From a virus, in IMG/VR virus record IMGVR_UViG_3300027861_000050, positions 1-45,266 of that record: DNA of 45,266 bases. One strand, written 5' to 3'. The notes under the pieces are model-generated. The model was not told the DNA's origin. It worked only from the letters and a program-made list of their open reading frames with translations, and did no database searches. Below are positions 6,453-14,195 of this stretch, one piece after another. Both the position numbers and the translations under genes were made by a program. The number at the start of each line of letters is the position of its first letter. The first letter of the stretch is position 1.

Positions 6453-8074
6453 TATTTTACGCTTTTAGCTATTAGTTTTCCGTCTACGTTTGTAACGTGT
6501 TTTTCGTGTATTATCATTTTAAAAGCCGGATTATTTCTAACGCTCGGCGGCAGGTATTTAACTTTTAATTTAGGGAACTTCTGCAGTACGTAGTTAAATG
6601 CTAGTTGGTCGCGATGCGAGCCGCTAGCTATTTCTTTCCATAGCTCTGTAAAAAACCGCCGTACTAGTTTACTGTCGCGGCGTATTAGTACGCCTGTCTC
6701 GCCTAAACCGTTACGCTCTGGATAGCCTTCTTTTCTGTATCGCTCTGCTATCGGCTCTGCTATTTCTGGCAGGTCGAATTTTAGGCGGAGCGTTTCGTCT
6801 ATTTCTTTATAGATGCAGTCGCGCCACGGATGCCTAAATAGTACTATATCGTTATCGCCTAGCATATCTAAATAAACTTCTGGCGCTTCTGTCGGATATA
6901 TAGAGCCGTCTACCCACATATTAAAAGGCGTTTCTACGCCGTATTTCCAATACAAATGTTTTACTATACCTGCGTTTTTAGCGTCGTTTTTATAGCGGCC
7001 TACTTCTGCAGGTATAAATTTTACGTCGCTTCTAGGTCTGTCGTAGCCTTCGGTAAATGAAGTATAAATAGTTAGCCTGTCGTCTTCTATAGGCTTCGGC
7101 TCTTCTGGCTCTGGAAAAACTAGTTTTTTAAAGGCGGCGACTTTGCTACGCGGCTTTCTTTTTAGTAGCTCGCCTAACTTAGTAATTAGCTCTGCTTCGC
7201 CGTTAAATTCTGTTAGCAGGCCTTTGTAGTAGTTAATCGGACTAACTTCACTTAGTACCTGTACGCCGTTAGCTAGTAGCTCTGCTATTCTAACCTGCTC
7301 CTGTATTTCGTAGTAGTGTATATTTAAAACTACTTTCGAGCGTTTTATATAACCCCAGAGGTCAGCGTTATACTTCGGCGCTATTACGTCTAGGCCTTCG
7401 GTATCTACGTTACTTTCGCCGATAACGCATAAATTAAAACGCTTCGAAACCGCTAGTAAAAGTTTATACCTGCGCTCGTTAATATAGCCGTAAAATAGCG
7501 CGTCGTAGTCTTCTACTATAAATTTATCCGAATACGCTATAGGCCTGTACTTTATCTTTTCTGCAGGTATGCCGTTAGCTCGCAAAAAGTCTATATTTTC
7601 TATAGCGTAGTCTAGTACTTCGTCTGCGCCGTTCAACCATTCTAGAGTATTTGCGCCTCTATGATGCGCTCCCCAAAATAACGACGTCGGACTACATAGC
7701 TGTTCAAGTTGGTATACTATAATTTTCGAGTTTGGAAACTGTTTTTTTATGTCGCTAAAATTTAGTATAACGTAGCCTACTACATATACGAGGCCTCTGT
7801 ACTCTTCTTTATTTTCTACTTCGTCTTTTAACGAGGCGACTACCGAAGCGAAAACCTGCGGCGCGCTATCTAAAACTATAGCTAAATGCTCTGCAGGTGG
7901 ATTAAATTTAGAGGCGTCTAGGTCGCCGTAGCCTGTTTTTTTTATGTAGCCGCTAGCTTCTAGTTTTTTAGCCAGACCGTAACTAAAAGAAAGGTCTGTT
8001 ACTAGGTCGCCTGCCTTGTACATTTTGTTTCCTCTACCCGGAACAGTTAGCGCAGTTACTACGTATTTCTGCAT
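6452..8074 (-). CDS. Two-domain glycosyltransferase with a virion-protein-like N-terminal domain
   Basis: This 540-residue protein appears to have three parts. Residues 1-45 closely resemble the start of the protein encoded at 27029, next to the capsid gene (13 identical positions in the first 27, including GR.NK and G..VT). Residues about 60-330 look like a GT-B type glycosyltransferase, with Rossmann-like strands and a late segment on a sugar-transferase pattern (EQVRIAELLANGVQVLSE). Residues about 335-530 match the DUF616 glycosyltransferase-like family, with HPWRDCIYKEIDE, ETGVLIRR and a GSHRDQLAF motif. It is coupled to the genes on both sides by overlaps of one base and 16 bases. The substrate is unknown; a virion protein or host surface glycan is plausible. 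Confidence 0.8.
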   Translation of the reverse strand: MQKYVVTALTVPGRGNKMYKAGDLVTDLSFSYGLAKKLEASGYIKKTGYGDLDASKFNPPAEHLAIVLDSAPQVFASVVASLKDEVENKEEYRGLVYVVGYVILNFSDIKKQFPNSKIIVYQLEQLCSPTSLFWGAHHRGANTLEWLNGADEVLDYAIENIDFLRANGIPAEKIKYRPIAYSDKFIVEDYDALFYGYINERRYKLLLAVSKRFNLCVIGESNVDTEGLDVIAPKYNADLWGYIKRSKVVLNIHYYEIQEQVRIAELLANGVQVLSEVSPINYYKGLLTEFNGEAELITKLGELLKRKPRSKVAAFKKLVFPEPEEPKPIEDDRLTIYTSFTEGYDRPRSDVKFIPAEVGRYKNDAKNAGIVKHLYWKYGVETPFNMWVDGSIYPTEAPEVYLDMLGDNDIVLFRHPWRDCIYKEIDETLRLKFDLPEIAEPIAERYRKEGYPERNGLGETGVLIRRDSKLVRRFFTELWKEIASGSHRDQLAFNYVLQKFPKLKVKYLPPSVRNNPAFKMIIHEKHVTNVDGKLIAKSVK

Positions 8075-8709
8075 AGCGAGGTATAAAAAAGAAAACTATC
8101 TAAATCCATAACGCTAGCTAGAAAAGTACGGCCTTCGTCTTCGTGTTCGTACCTGTCTAACATATTAAAATGATTAGCGCCGCCGCATAGTCCAATATTA
8201 TGTTTTATGCCTAAACATATATGCGTTTTAGGCGTAAAGGTTACGGCGTCTTTAATGTAATGCCATAAATGCGCGTCAGTATACGGATCTTCGTCTACAG
8301 GCCACGTAATATCCAAGTCTGGCTTTATTAGCGTAGACATAGCAGAAGAGCGCGTTAAATGGTTAAACGTAAACCATTTTTTTAGTGTAATATGGTAGTA
8401 AATGGTATACGTAGTACCGAATAAATCCGGCCTGTTATGCTTTTTCCAGCCTTCTAGCATAGTCTCTAAATAAATTGGACTATAGTAGTCGTCGTTTTCT
8501 ATAAACGCTATTATGTCGTAGCCTTTGCCTCGTAGTTTTTCGTAGCCTATTCTGTAGCGTTTCGTTATGTCTTTTTTTTCGTCGGTCGGCTTAAAGTCTA
8601 CTAGTAGTATTTCTGCAGGCTGTACGGTCTGCTTTTCGAGCATACGTATACAGTTATGCAGTAGGCTAGGCCTGTCGCCTCTGTCTGGAATTATTACGGC
8701 TAAACGCAT
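8059..8709 (-). CDS. Family 2 glycosyltransferase
   Basis: With the start chosen at 8709 (MRLAVIIP), this 216-residue protein begins directly with the first strand of a GT-A fold. The nucleotide-sugar binding segment and acidic motif IAFIENDDYYSP stand where GT2 enzymes have their DXD motif. Upstream in-frame ATGs at 8736 and 8823 would add residues without family support. The 8736 start lies inside the AATGTATACATT palindrome. It is the promoter-proximal gene of the minus-strand cassette and overlaps the large glycosyltransferase gene by 16 bases. The likely role is sugar transfer to a phage or host surface component. Confidence 0.82.
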   Translation of the reverse strand: MRLAVIIPDRGDRPSLLHNCIRMLEKQTVQPAEILLVDFKPTDEKKDITKRYRIGYEKLRGKGYDIIAFIENDDYYSPIYLETMLEGWKKHNRPDLFGTTYTIYYHITLKKWFTFNHLTRSSAMSTLIKPDLDITWPVDEDPYTDAHLWHYIKDAVTFTPKTHICLGIKHNIGLCGGANHFNMLDRYEHEDEGRTFLASVMDLDSFLFYTSLCRNT

Positions 8710-8723
8710 ACGCGAAAGTACAT

Positions 8724-8743
8724 AAAATGTATACATTTTTTGC
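8724..8743. promoter_or_regulatory. Palindromic element in the divergent region, copy A
   Basis: AAAATGTATACATTTTTTGC, containing the perfect 12-base palindrome AATGTATACATT, lies between the minus-strand glycosyltransferase start (8709) and the tail sheath start (8787). The same 20 bases with one change occur at 24491-24510, the only other place where a minus-strand gene diverges from a plus-strand operon. This suggests a shared operator or promoter for the late genes. Confidence 0.6.
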
Positions 8744-8786
8744 CTGTTAAAATGCGCCTGCTTTGTTTTGTAACAAATATTTCGAA

Positions 8787-10301
8787 ATGATTTCAGACGC
8801 AGTAGGCCTAGAGCTACTTTCACGCATAGTAGGTTACAAACTTACTAAAGGCGACTTTTCAAACGTTACTCCAAATTTACCGATGCGCGTAGCTATTTTA
8901 GGCGAAGCGAACGCGGATAACCAATCGTTACTAGATACCGAAGGCCGCGCAATTACGACGGCTCAAGAGGCAGGTCAGCTATACGGCTACGGCTCGCCTA
9001 TCTACCATATAATGCGGATTTTACGACCGCAAAGCGGTAGCGGAATCGGCGGTATACCTACAGTAGTTTATCCGCAGGCTAGCGACGTAACAGCTACTAC
9101 AAAGAAGCTAACACTATCGCCGCTAGGCGTAGCAACGGCTAACGGTACGCATACGGTTAAAGTAAGCGGACGCGCAGGTATCGACGGCGAATTTTACGAC
9201 ATAAATATTAACGTCGGCGACACAGCTACAGAAATTAGCGCTAAAATCCAAAACGCTATAAATAACGTTTTAGGTACGCCTTTAATTGCAAAAGCTACAG
9301 GCTACGACGTACTTTTGGAAACAAAGTGGGCAGGTTTAACCGGACAGCAGACTAACGTAGAGGTACTAACTAATAACACAGATTTAGGCGTTACGTACGC
9401 GGTAGTACAAACGCAAGCGGCGGCAGGTACGCCGTCTGTACAAGGCGCGCTAGACCAATTTGGAAACGAATGGGTTACGGTAGTAGTAAACGGTTACGGC
9501 CTAGTCTCTAACGTGATGGATACGCTAGAAGCGTTTAACGGCATACCTAAACCTACAGCGCCTACAGGCAGATACGCAGGTATAGTATTTAAACCGTTTA
9601 TCGCTTTGTCTGGCTCTACAGTAGAAGACCCTAGCGCTATTACAGACGTACGACTAGACGACGTTACTATAGCTGTATGTCCTGCGCCTTTTTCTCTGGC
9701 GTACGACTTCGAAGCGGCGGCGAATATGGCTTTACTTTTCGCTAGAAAAGAACAGGATACGCCGCAGTTAGACGTAGGCGGCGACAGTTACCCAGATATG
9801 CCGACGCCAGACTATATTGGAGCTATGGCAGACTACTTTACGCGCGACGCTATTATGAAAAAAGGCTGTAGTACAGTAGACCTAGTTAGCGGCAAATATG
9901 TAGTTCAAGACTTTGTTACTACGTACCATAAATTAGGCGAGCTACCGCCGCAGTTTAGATACTGCAGAAATTTAGTATTGGATTTTAACGTACGCTTCGG
10001 CTACTTCTTACTAGAGCAGACTAACGTAGTAGACCACGTTATAGCTAACGATAACGACCTAGTTACGGCCTCTAAAGTAATTAAGCCGAAACGCTGGAAG
10101 TCTATTCTAAACAGCTATGCAGAAGGCCTAGCTACTCGCGCTTTAATCGCCGAGCCTGCTTTTATGCAGGAAAGTTTAACGGTAGGTATTTCTAGTACTA
10201 ATCCAGACCGCCTAGAAACGTTTTTTAGATATAAAAGGACAGGAGTTGTCCGCATTGCTTCTACGACAGCAGAAGCAGGTTTTAACTTTGGAAATTCATA
10301 A
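8787..10301 (+). CDS. Tail sheath protein (contractile tail)
   Basis: This protein has about 504 residues from the ATG at 8787; an earlier in-frame ATG at 8763 is less likely because the family starts near MISDAVGLELLSRIVGY. The layout is that of Mu-like sheath proteins: an early segment with NLPMRVAILGEAN, a central domain with Gly-rich strands, and a C-terminal assembly domain ending in FFRYKRTGVVRIASTTAEAGFNF. The sheath polymerises round the tail tube and contracts to drive it through the host envelope, so this phage is a myovirus. The tube gene follows five bases after the stop. Expression probably starts in the region of the palindrome at 8724. Confidence 0.9.
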   Translation: MISDAVGLELLSRIVGYKLTKGDFSNVTPNLPMRVAILGEANADNQSLLDTEGRAITTAQEAGQLYGYGSPIYHIMRILRPQSGSGIGGIPTVVYPQASDVTATTKKLTLSPLGVATANGTHTVKVSGRAGIDGEFYDININVGDTATEISAKIQNAINNVLGTPLIAKATGYDVLLETKWAGLTGQQTNVEVLTNNTDLGVTYAVVQTQAAAGTPSVQGALDQFGNEWVTVVVNGYGLVSNVMDTLEAFNGIPKPTAPTGRYAGIVFKPFIALSGSTVEDPSAITDVRLDDVTIAVCPAPFSLAYDFEAAANMALLFARKEQDTPQLDVGGDSYPDMPTPDYIGAMADYFTRDAIMKKGCSTVDLVSGKYVVQDFVTTYHKLGELPPQFRYCRNLVLDFNVRFGYFLLEQTNVVDHVIANDNDLVTASKVIKPKRWKSILNSYAEGLATRALIAEPAFMQESLTVGISSTNPDRLETFFRYKRTGVVRIASTTAEAGFNFGNS

Positions 10302-10306
10302 TAAAA

Positions 10307-10708
10307 ATGGGAGCAATAGGCGGCGATATTCAAGAAGTTAGCTACAGTAATAATACTGTAGGTAGCGGTACGCTATACGTTAAATCTGGCGAAAGTTCGA
10401 CATTCGACACAGGCGGATTTAGAAACGAAGTAACTACCGACGGCGCAGGTCAGCCGATAACAAAAAAGAACCGAGTACCTTGGAAAATGGAATGTACCGT
10501 AGCTTGGGATATGAATACTCGCGAAGACATAGAAGCACTAAGCGAGCTAGCAGAATCCCTAGACGATACTACTTGGGATATTACGCACTCTAACGGCGCT
10601 GTTTATAGCGGCGTAGGTACTATTACAGGCGACATAGCAGGCGACGGCAACGAAGCTACTATTCCGCTTTCGGTAATGGGAGGCGGCAGACTTTCGAAAC
10701 AAGGCTAA
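10307..10708 (+). CDS. Tail tube protein
   Basis: This 133-residue, all-beta protein has the pattern of the Mu gpM-like tail tube family: an early strand after GSGTLYVKSGESSTFDTGG, KMECTVAWD in the middle, and ITHSNGAVYSGVGTITGD near the end. Tube proteins stack as hexamer rings to form the inner tail channel. It lies directly between the sheath and tail chaperone genes, exactly as in Mu-like and P2-like tail modules, and its length fits the family. Confidence 0.88.
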   Translation: MGAIGGDIQEVSYSNNTVGSGTLYVKSGESSTFDTGGFRNEVTTDGAGQPITKKNRVPWKMECTVAWDMNTREDIEALSELAESLDDTTWDITHSNGAVYSGVGTITGDIAGDGNEATIPLSVMGGGRLSKQG

Positions 10709-10732
10709 AAACGAAGTAAAAAGGCTAACAAA

Positions 10733-11125
10733 ATGGTAGACAAAGAAACAGCTACGGCAGACGTCGAAAAATGGCTAGACGCAAAGCGCGTACGAGCCGG
10801 AAAACGCGAAAGCAATAAAGATACAATCGAAACGCTAATAGAGGCCGTACAGTACGGACAGCTAGTAGTTAACGAAGACTGTACGCTAACGCATTTACTA
10901 GACGCGCCAATAGCAGGCGATACGGCTCTAACAGAGCTAACCTATAAACTACGGCTAACAGTAAGCGAAACGCATTCCAAAATGAAAGGCGTTAAAGCAG
11001 GCGACGTAGACGGTAGAGTTATTGCTTTAGTTTCTGCGCTCTGCAGTAAGCCTGCCGCTATTATCGGCAAGCTAGATACGGCTGATTATAGTGTTTCGCA
11101 AAATGTCGCGCTTTTTTTTCTGTAA
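10733..11125 (+). CDS. Tail assembly chaperone, short (unshifted) product
   Basis: This 130-residue protein has the composition and position of the gpE/gp41-like chaperones: acidic, helical, with IETLIEAVQYGQLVVNED and LTELTYKLRLTVSETH. It lies between tube and tape measure. These proteins bind the tape measure during tail assembly and are made in two forms through ribosomal frameshifting. The frame ends CTT TTT TTT CTG TAA, so the stop comes six bases after the run of eight T that allows the shift to the extension at 11119-11283. Confidence 0.85.
   Translation: MVDKETATADVEKWLDAKRVRAGKRESNKDTIETLIEAVQYGQLVVNEDCTLTHLLDAPIAGDTALTELTYKLRLTVSETHSKMKGVKAGDVDGRVIALVSALCSKPAAIIGKLDTADYSVSQNVALFFL
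11111..11119 (+). promoter_or_regulatory. Probable -1 ribosomal frameshift site (T8 run)
   Basis: CTTTTTTTT at 11111-11119 lies in frame as CTT TTT TTT, just before the chaperone stop codon at 11123-11125. A -1 slip on the Phe codons re-enters an open frame that begins TCT GTA AGC at 11119 and stays open to the TAG at 11281-11283. I did not identify a clear downstream stimulatory structure. Confidence 0.75.
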
Positions 11126-11283
11126 GCCTCCAGAGCCTTACAAATCAAGTAGTTAGCGTAGTTAGGGAGCACCATTGGACGCCAGAGTATGTAAATAAAC
11201 TCTATGTCGATGATGCGGATATATACGGCTTAGAGTTTTGGTATAACGACGTAAAAGAGTCCGTAAAACCGAAAACGAAGTAG
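11119..11283 (+). CDS. Tail assembly chaperone, frameshifted extension
   Basis: These 54 codons have no start codon of their own and are reached only by a -1 shift. The product contains REHHWTPEYVNKLY and DDADIYGLEFWYNDVK, and this His-His-Trp-Thr-Pro and Gly-Leu-x-x-Trp-Tyr pattern is characteristic of the T-domain extensions of tail chaperones. The full shifted product would be about 183 residues. Its TAG directly abuts the tape measure ATG at 11284, as expected for this gene pair. The conserved motif makes it very unlikely that the open frame is chance. Confidence 0.85.
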   Translation, partial: SVSLQSLTNQVVSVVREHHWTPEYVNKLYVDDADIYGLEFWYNDVKESVKPKTK

Positions 11284-13305
11284 ATGTCCGCCGCCTTAAA
11301 AATAGCTACTAAATTTTCTGCAGTAGATAAATTTTCCTCTGTCGTCCAGAAGATGGGAAAAAGTACTGCAGGCTTCGCGTCGAAAGTAGAAGCTACTACC
11401 GCCAGAGCCGACCGCGCTTTTAGGCGAGTTACTAAACCTGTAACTAAATTAACTAACGCGCTAGGCGGACTAGGCTTATTTATAGGCGGCGCGGCGATAG
11501 TACAAGGCGTTAAAAATATGGTCGGCGTCTTTATGAAGTTCGAACAGGCTAACGCTAACCTAGCTAGCGTTATGTCTAGCGCTACAGCCGCAGGCCTCGC
11601 CGAGCTATCGGCAGACGCTAAACGGCTCGGCGCTACGACGGCCAAAACAGCCGCCGAAGTAGTAGGCCTGCAGGAATCATTTGCGCGGCTCGGCTTCAAA
11701 AAAGACGACATTCTGGAAATGACCGAAGCGACTATAAACGGCGCTGTAGGTATGAACGCAGAGCTAGCAGAAACGGCAGATTTAACCGGAGCTGTTATTA
11801 ACACTTTCGCGCAATTTAAGCCGGAGCATACTGCAGACGTTTTAGACAAAATGACGCTAGCGACGCAAACGAGCGCGCTAAACTTCGAAAAGCTAAATAC
11901 AGCGCTACCGATAGTAGGCGGCGCGGCAGAGGCGGCAGGTATCGGCTTCGACGAACTTCTAGCGCTAATGGGAAAACTATCGGACGCAGGTATCGACGCT
12001 AGTATGTCTGCAAACGCGCTAAAAAATATATTTATAGAAAGCGCAGGTCAAGGCCTTAACTACTCGCAGATTATAGAAAAAATCCAGAAAAGTAGCAATA
12101 AATTAACTACGTCGTTTGACGAACTTGGAAAAAGGCCTGCAGTAGCAGGTACAATACTAGCCGACAAACTCGGCGAAGTACGCGAGCAGACCGCGCTACT
12201 AGGTAAAGAGTTTAAAGGCAAATCAGCAGAGGCCGCAAATAAGCAACTAGCAACGCTAACAGGCGCGTTAACTATTCTAGATAGCGCATATCAAGGTTTT
12301 ATTTTGTCTTTAGAAGACGGCGAGGGCGCTTTCGGTCGCTTTCTAACTAATGTAGTACAGGTTATTACGGAAATGTTTGCTCTGGCTTCTAACCTGCAGA
12401 AAGCAACTAGCGAGCTAACCGAACACGAAGCAAAGGTTAGACTTTGGGCAGAGCGAGGACTAACCGCAGTTAAAGTTATCGGCGCGTTTGTTATCGGCCT
12501 AATAGCGCTAAAAGCTATAATAGTTTTAGCTACTGCGGCTACTACTGCCTACTATATCGCTATCGGCGTATATAACGCTTTATTTACTAAGTCGGTCGTA
12601 TTAACTAATGCGAATAATATAGCGCAAAAGGCGTATATGTTAACGACTAAAATAATGACTGCGGCGCTCTGGCTATACGATGCGGCTATGATAGCTTTTA
12701 ATATCGGCGTCGCTCTGGCTACCGGAAATATGGCCGCTTTAAACGCTATTATGCTAGCTAATCCAATCGGCCTAATAATAGCGGCAGTAGTTATACTAAT
12801 AGCTTTAATAGCTGTTATAGTAGCAAAATGGGACGAATGGGGCGCGGCTCTGGCTATTTTCTTGGGTCCTCTAGGCCTTGTTATATCTATGATACAGAGT
12901 TTCCGCCGTAATTGGGATATGATAACCGACGCGTTTAAAAACGGCGGTATAGTAGAAGGTATTAAAGCTATCGGCGTAACGCTTTTAGATGCTGTTTTAA
13001 TGCCTCTACAGCAACTTCTAGAAATAGCAGGCAATTTACCCGGAAAACTCGGCGCTTTGGCTATAGAAGGCGCGGCTAAAATTGAAAATTTCCGCGAAAG
13101 TCTAGGCGTTAACACAGGCGAAACAGGCGGCGACAGCGAAAAGGTTAATCCTGCGCAGGAGCGACAGGACAGCCTAACGAAGACGCTAGAAACTAAAGCT
13201 AGCCAAAACGTTACTATAGACGTTAACGACGCTACAGGCGCGGCGTCTGTTAGTACCGATAACGACATAGTTCCGATAAATGTAACTTCTACTGCAGGTA
13301 TATGA
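11284..13305 (+). CDS. Tail tape measure protein
   Basis: This 673-residue protein sets tail length and is ejected with the DNA. The N-terminal part is helical and coiled-coil-like, followed by a TP901-type core (about residues 80-330) with recurrent Ala-rich helices such as TAAEVVGLQESFARLG and GGAAEAAGIGFDELLALMGKL. Strongly hydrophobic segments at about 395-530 are typical membrane-active parts of tape measures. At roughly 0.15 nm per residue the length predicts a tail of about 100 nm. The start at 11284 directly follows the chaperone extension, and the end overlaps the next gene by four bases. Confidence 0.92.
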   Translation: MSAALKIATKFSAVDKFSSVVQKMGKSTAGFASKVEATTARADRAFRRVTKPVTKLTNALGGLGLFIGGAAIVQGVKNMVGVFMKFEQANANLASVMSSATAAGLAELSADAKRLGATTAKTAAEVVGLQESFARLGFKKDDILEMTEATINGAVGMNAELAETADLTGAVINTFAQFKPEHTADVLDKMTLATQTSALNFEKLNTALPIVGGAAEAAGIGFDELLALMGKLSDAGIDASMSANALKNIFIESAGQGLNYSQIIEKIQKSSNKLTTSFDELGKRPAVAGTILADKLGEVREQTALLGKEFKGKSAEAANKQLATLTGALTILDSAYQGFILSLEDGEGAFGRFLTNVVQVITEMFALASNLQKATSELTEHEAKVRLWAERGLTAVKVIGAFVIGLIALKAIIVLATAATTAYYIAIGVYNALFTKSVVLTNANNIAQKAYMLTTKIMTAALWLYDAAMIAFNIGVALATGNMAALNAIMLANPIGLIIAAVVILIALIAVIVAKWDEWGAALAIFLGPLGLVISMIQSFRRNWDMITDAFKNGGIVEGIKAIGVTLLDAVLMPLQQLLEIAGNLPGKLGALAIEGAAKIENFRESLGVNTGETGGDSEKVNPAQERQDSLTKTLETKASQNVTIDVNDATGAASVSTDNDIVPINVTSTAGI

Positions 13306-13826
13306 TTTTAGACGTAGAAATAGTAGAAACAGGTAACGGCGGCGACGCTCTACTAGTAGGCCGCGACCTTCGGACTGTTTCTGGCTGGAACAATATGGTA
13401 TATCTAGCTATGTTTGGCGGTAACTTAGCGCAGAGTACAGGCGTTAGAAATGCGGCAGAGCAGGATTTTAGTTATTGGGCTAACGCTTTGCTTTATGCAG
13501 ACGAACCTAATTTCCAATTTAATAGCCTTACAGAGAGGACTTTAAACGGTACTGCGCTAAACAGTAGCGGCAGGCTAATTATAGAGCAGGCAATAGCTAA
13601 AGACTTAGCTTTTATGCAGGCCTTCGCAGAAATAAATATAGAGACAGAAATAACAGCGCCAGACCGTCTGGAAATACGTATACGCGTAACAAAACCAGAA
13701 CAGTTAGAAGAGCAGGTTTTCATATTTTTATGGGATGGAATAAACGCTTCTTTAGTAGCAGGCGAAAACGCTCTACAGACTAGCGGCGGCGATTTTAATA
13801 ACGATTTTAATAACGATTTTAACTAA
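13302..13826 (+). CDS. Baseplate protein, Mu gp46-like
   Basis: This 174-residue protein begins with a short strand and the pattern NGGDALLVGRDLRTVSGWNNMVYLAMFGG, which resembles the start of Mu gp46 (GP46 family) baseplate wedge proteins. A helical middle part (RLIIEQAIAKDLAFMQAFA) and a beta-like end (RLEIRIRVTKPEQLEEQVFIFLWDG) also fit. The C-terminus is odd: it ends in a repeated Asp-Phe-Asn-Asn motif coded by a 12-base tandem repeat. It follows the tape measure with a four-base overlap, and the gp47-like and gp48-like genes follow further on. Confidence 0.65.
   Translation: MILDVEIVETGNGGDALLVGRDLRTVSGWNNMVYLAMFGGNLAQSTGVRNAAEQDFSYWANALLYADEPNFQFNSLTERTLNGTALNSSGRLIIEQAIAKDLAFMQAFAEINIETEITAPDRLEIRIRVTKPEQLEEQVFIFLWDGINASLVAGENALQTSGGDFNNDFNNDFN
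13791..13823 (+). repeat. 12-base tandem repeat at the end of a baseplate gene
   Basis: GATTTTAATAAC occurs twice in full (13791-13802, 13803-13814) and once in part (13815-13823), coding DFNN, DFNN, DFN directly before the stop. The unit is a multiple of three, so copy-number change would lengthen or shorten the tail end of the protein without a frameshift. Confidence 0.9.
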
Positions 13827-14195
13827 ATGGCAACGCGCGGACAACTTCTATTAGAAGTACAGACTCAAATAGACATAACAGGTCAGCAGTTAACTACAGG
13901 CGTACGAGTACGTACAATTTTAAACGAAATAGTTAACTCGCTTTTTGACGAATTTGGAACAATATTTTCGACTACTGTAACGGTAGCTAGTAATAAAGAC
14001 TACGTAGTTATAGTAGACGGTACTAACTTCGAAGGCACTATAAAAAGCTATGCTATTTTTGACAGTAGCGGCTACGACGTAGGCAGTAGATTTACAGTAA
14101 AAAAAGGCGTAGACCCAGCTACTTTAAACCAGACGCTAACACTAAACTCCGCAAAAGGCGGCGCTAACCTAGAAGTTAATATTACTCTAAAATGA
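13827..14195 (+). CDS. Unknown structural-region protein
   Basis: This 122-residue protein has a helical N-terminal third (about residues 1-45, LEVQTQIDITGQQLTTGVRVRTILNEIVNSLF) and a beta-rich remainder (TVTVASNKDYVVIVDGTNFEG, then LTLNSAKGGANLEVNITLK). It starts directly after the stop of the gp46-like gene and overlaps the fibre-like gene at 14192 by four bases. The helix followed by a beta sandwich suggests a trimeric fibre adaptor or fibre base protein, but I recognise no family. Confidence 0.65.
   Translation: MATRGQLLLEVQTQIDITGQQLTTGVRVRTILNEIVNSLFDEFGTIFSTTVTVASNKDYVVIVDGTNFEGTIKSYAIFDSSGYDVGSRFTVKKGVDPATLNQTLTLNSAKGGANLEVNITLK

Noticed and set aside
12552-13268. Long open frame (238 codons) on the minus strand
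   Set aside because: It lies wholly opposite the tape measure gene, has a composition of Ser/Ile/Ala runs typical of antisense frames, and no start context or motif. Similar long antisense frames at 11202-11849 and 16893-17414 were rejected for the same reason.
13791-13823. CRISPR-like or iteron repeat
   Set aside because: The repeat has no spacers, is in frame and codes for protein. No CRISPR array was seen anywhere in the window.
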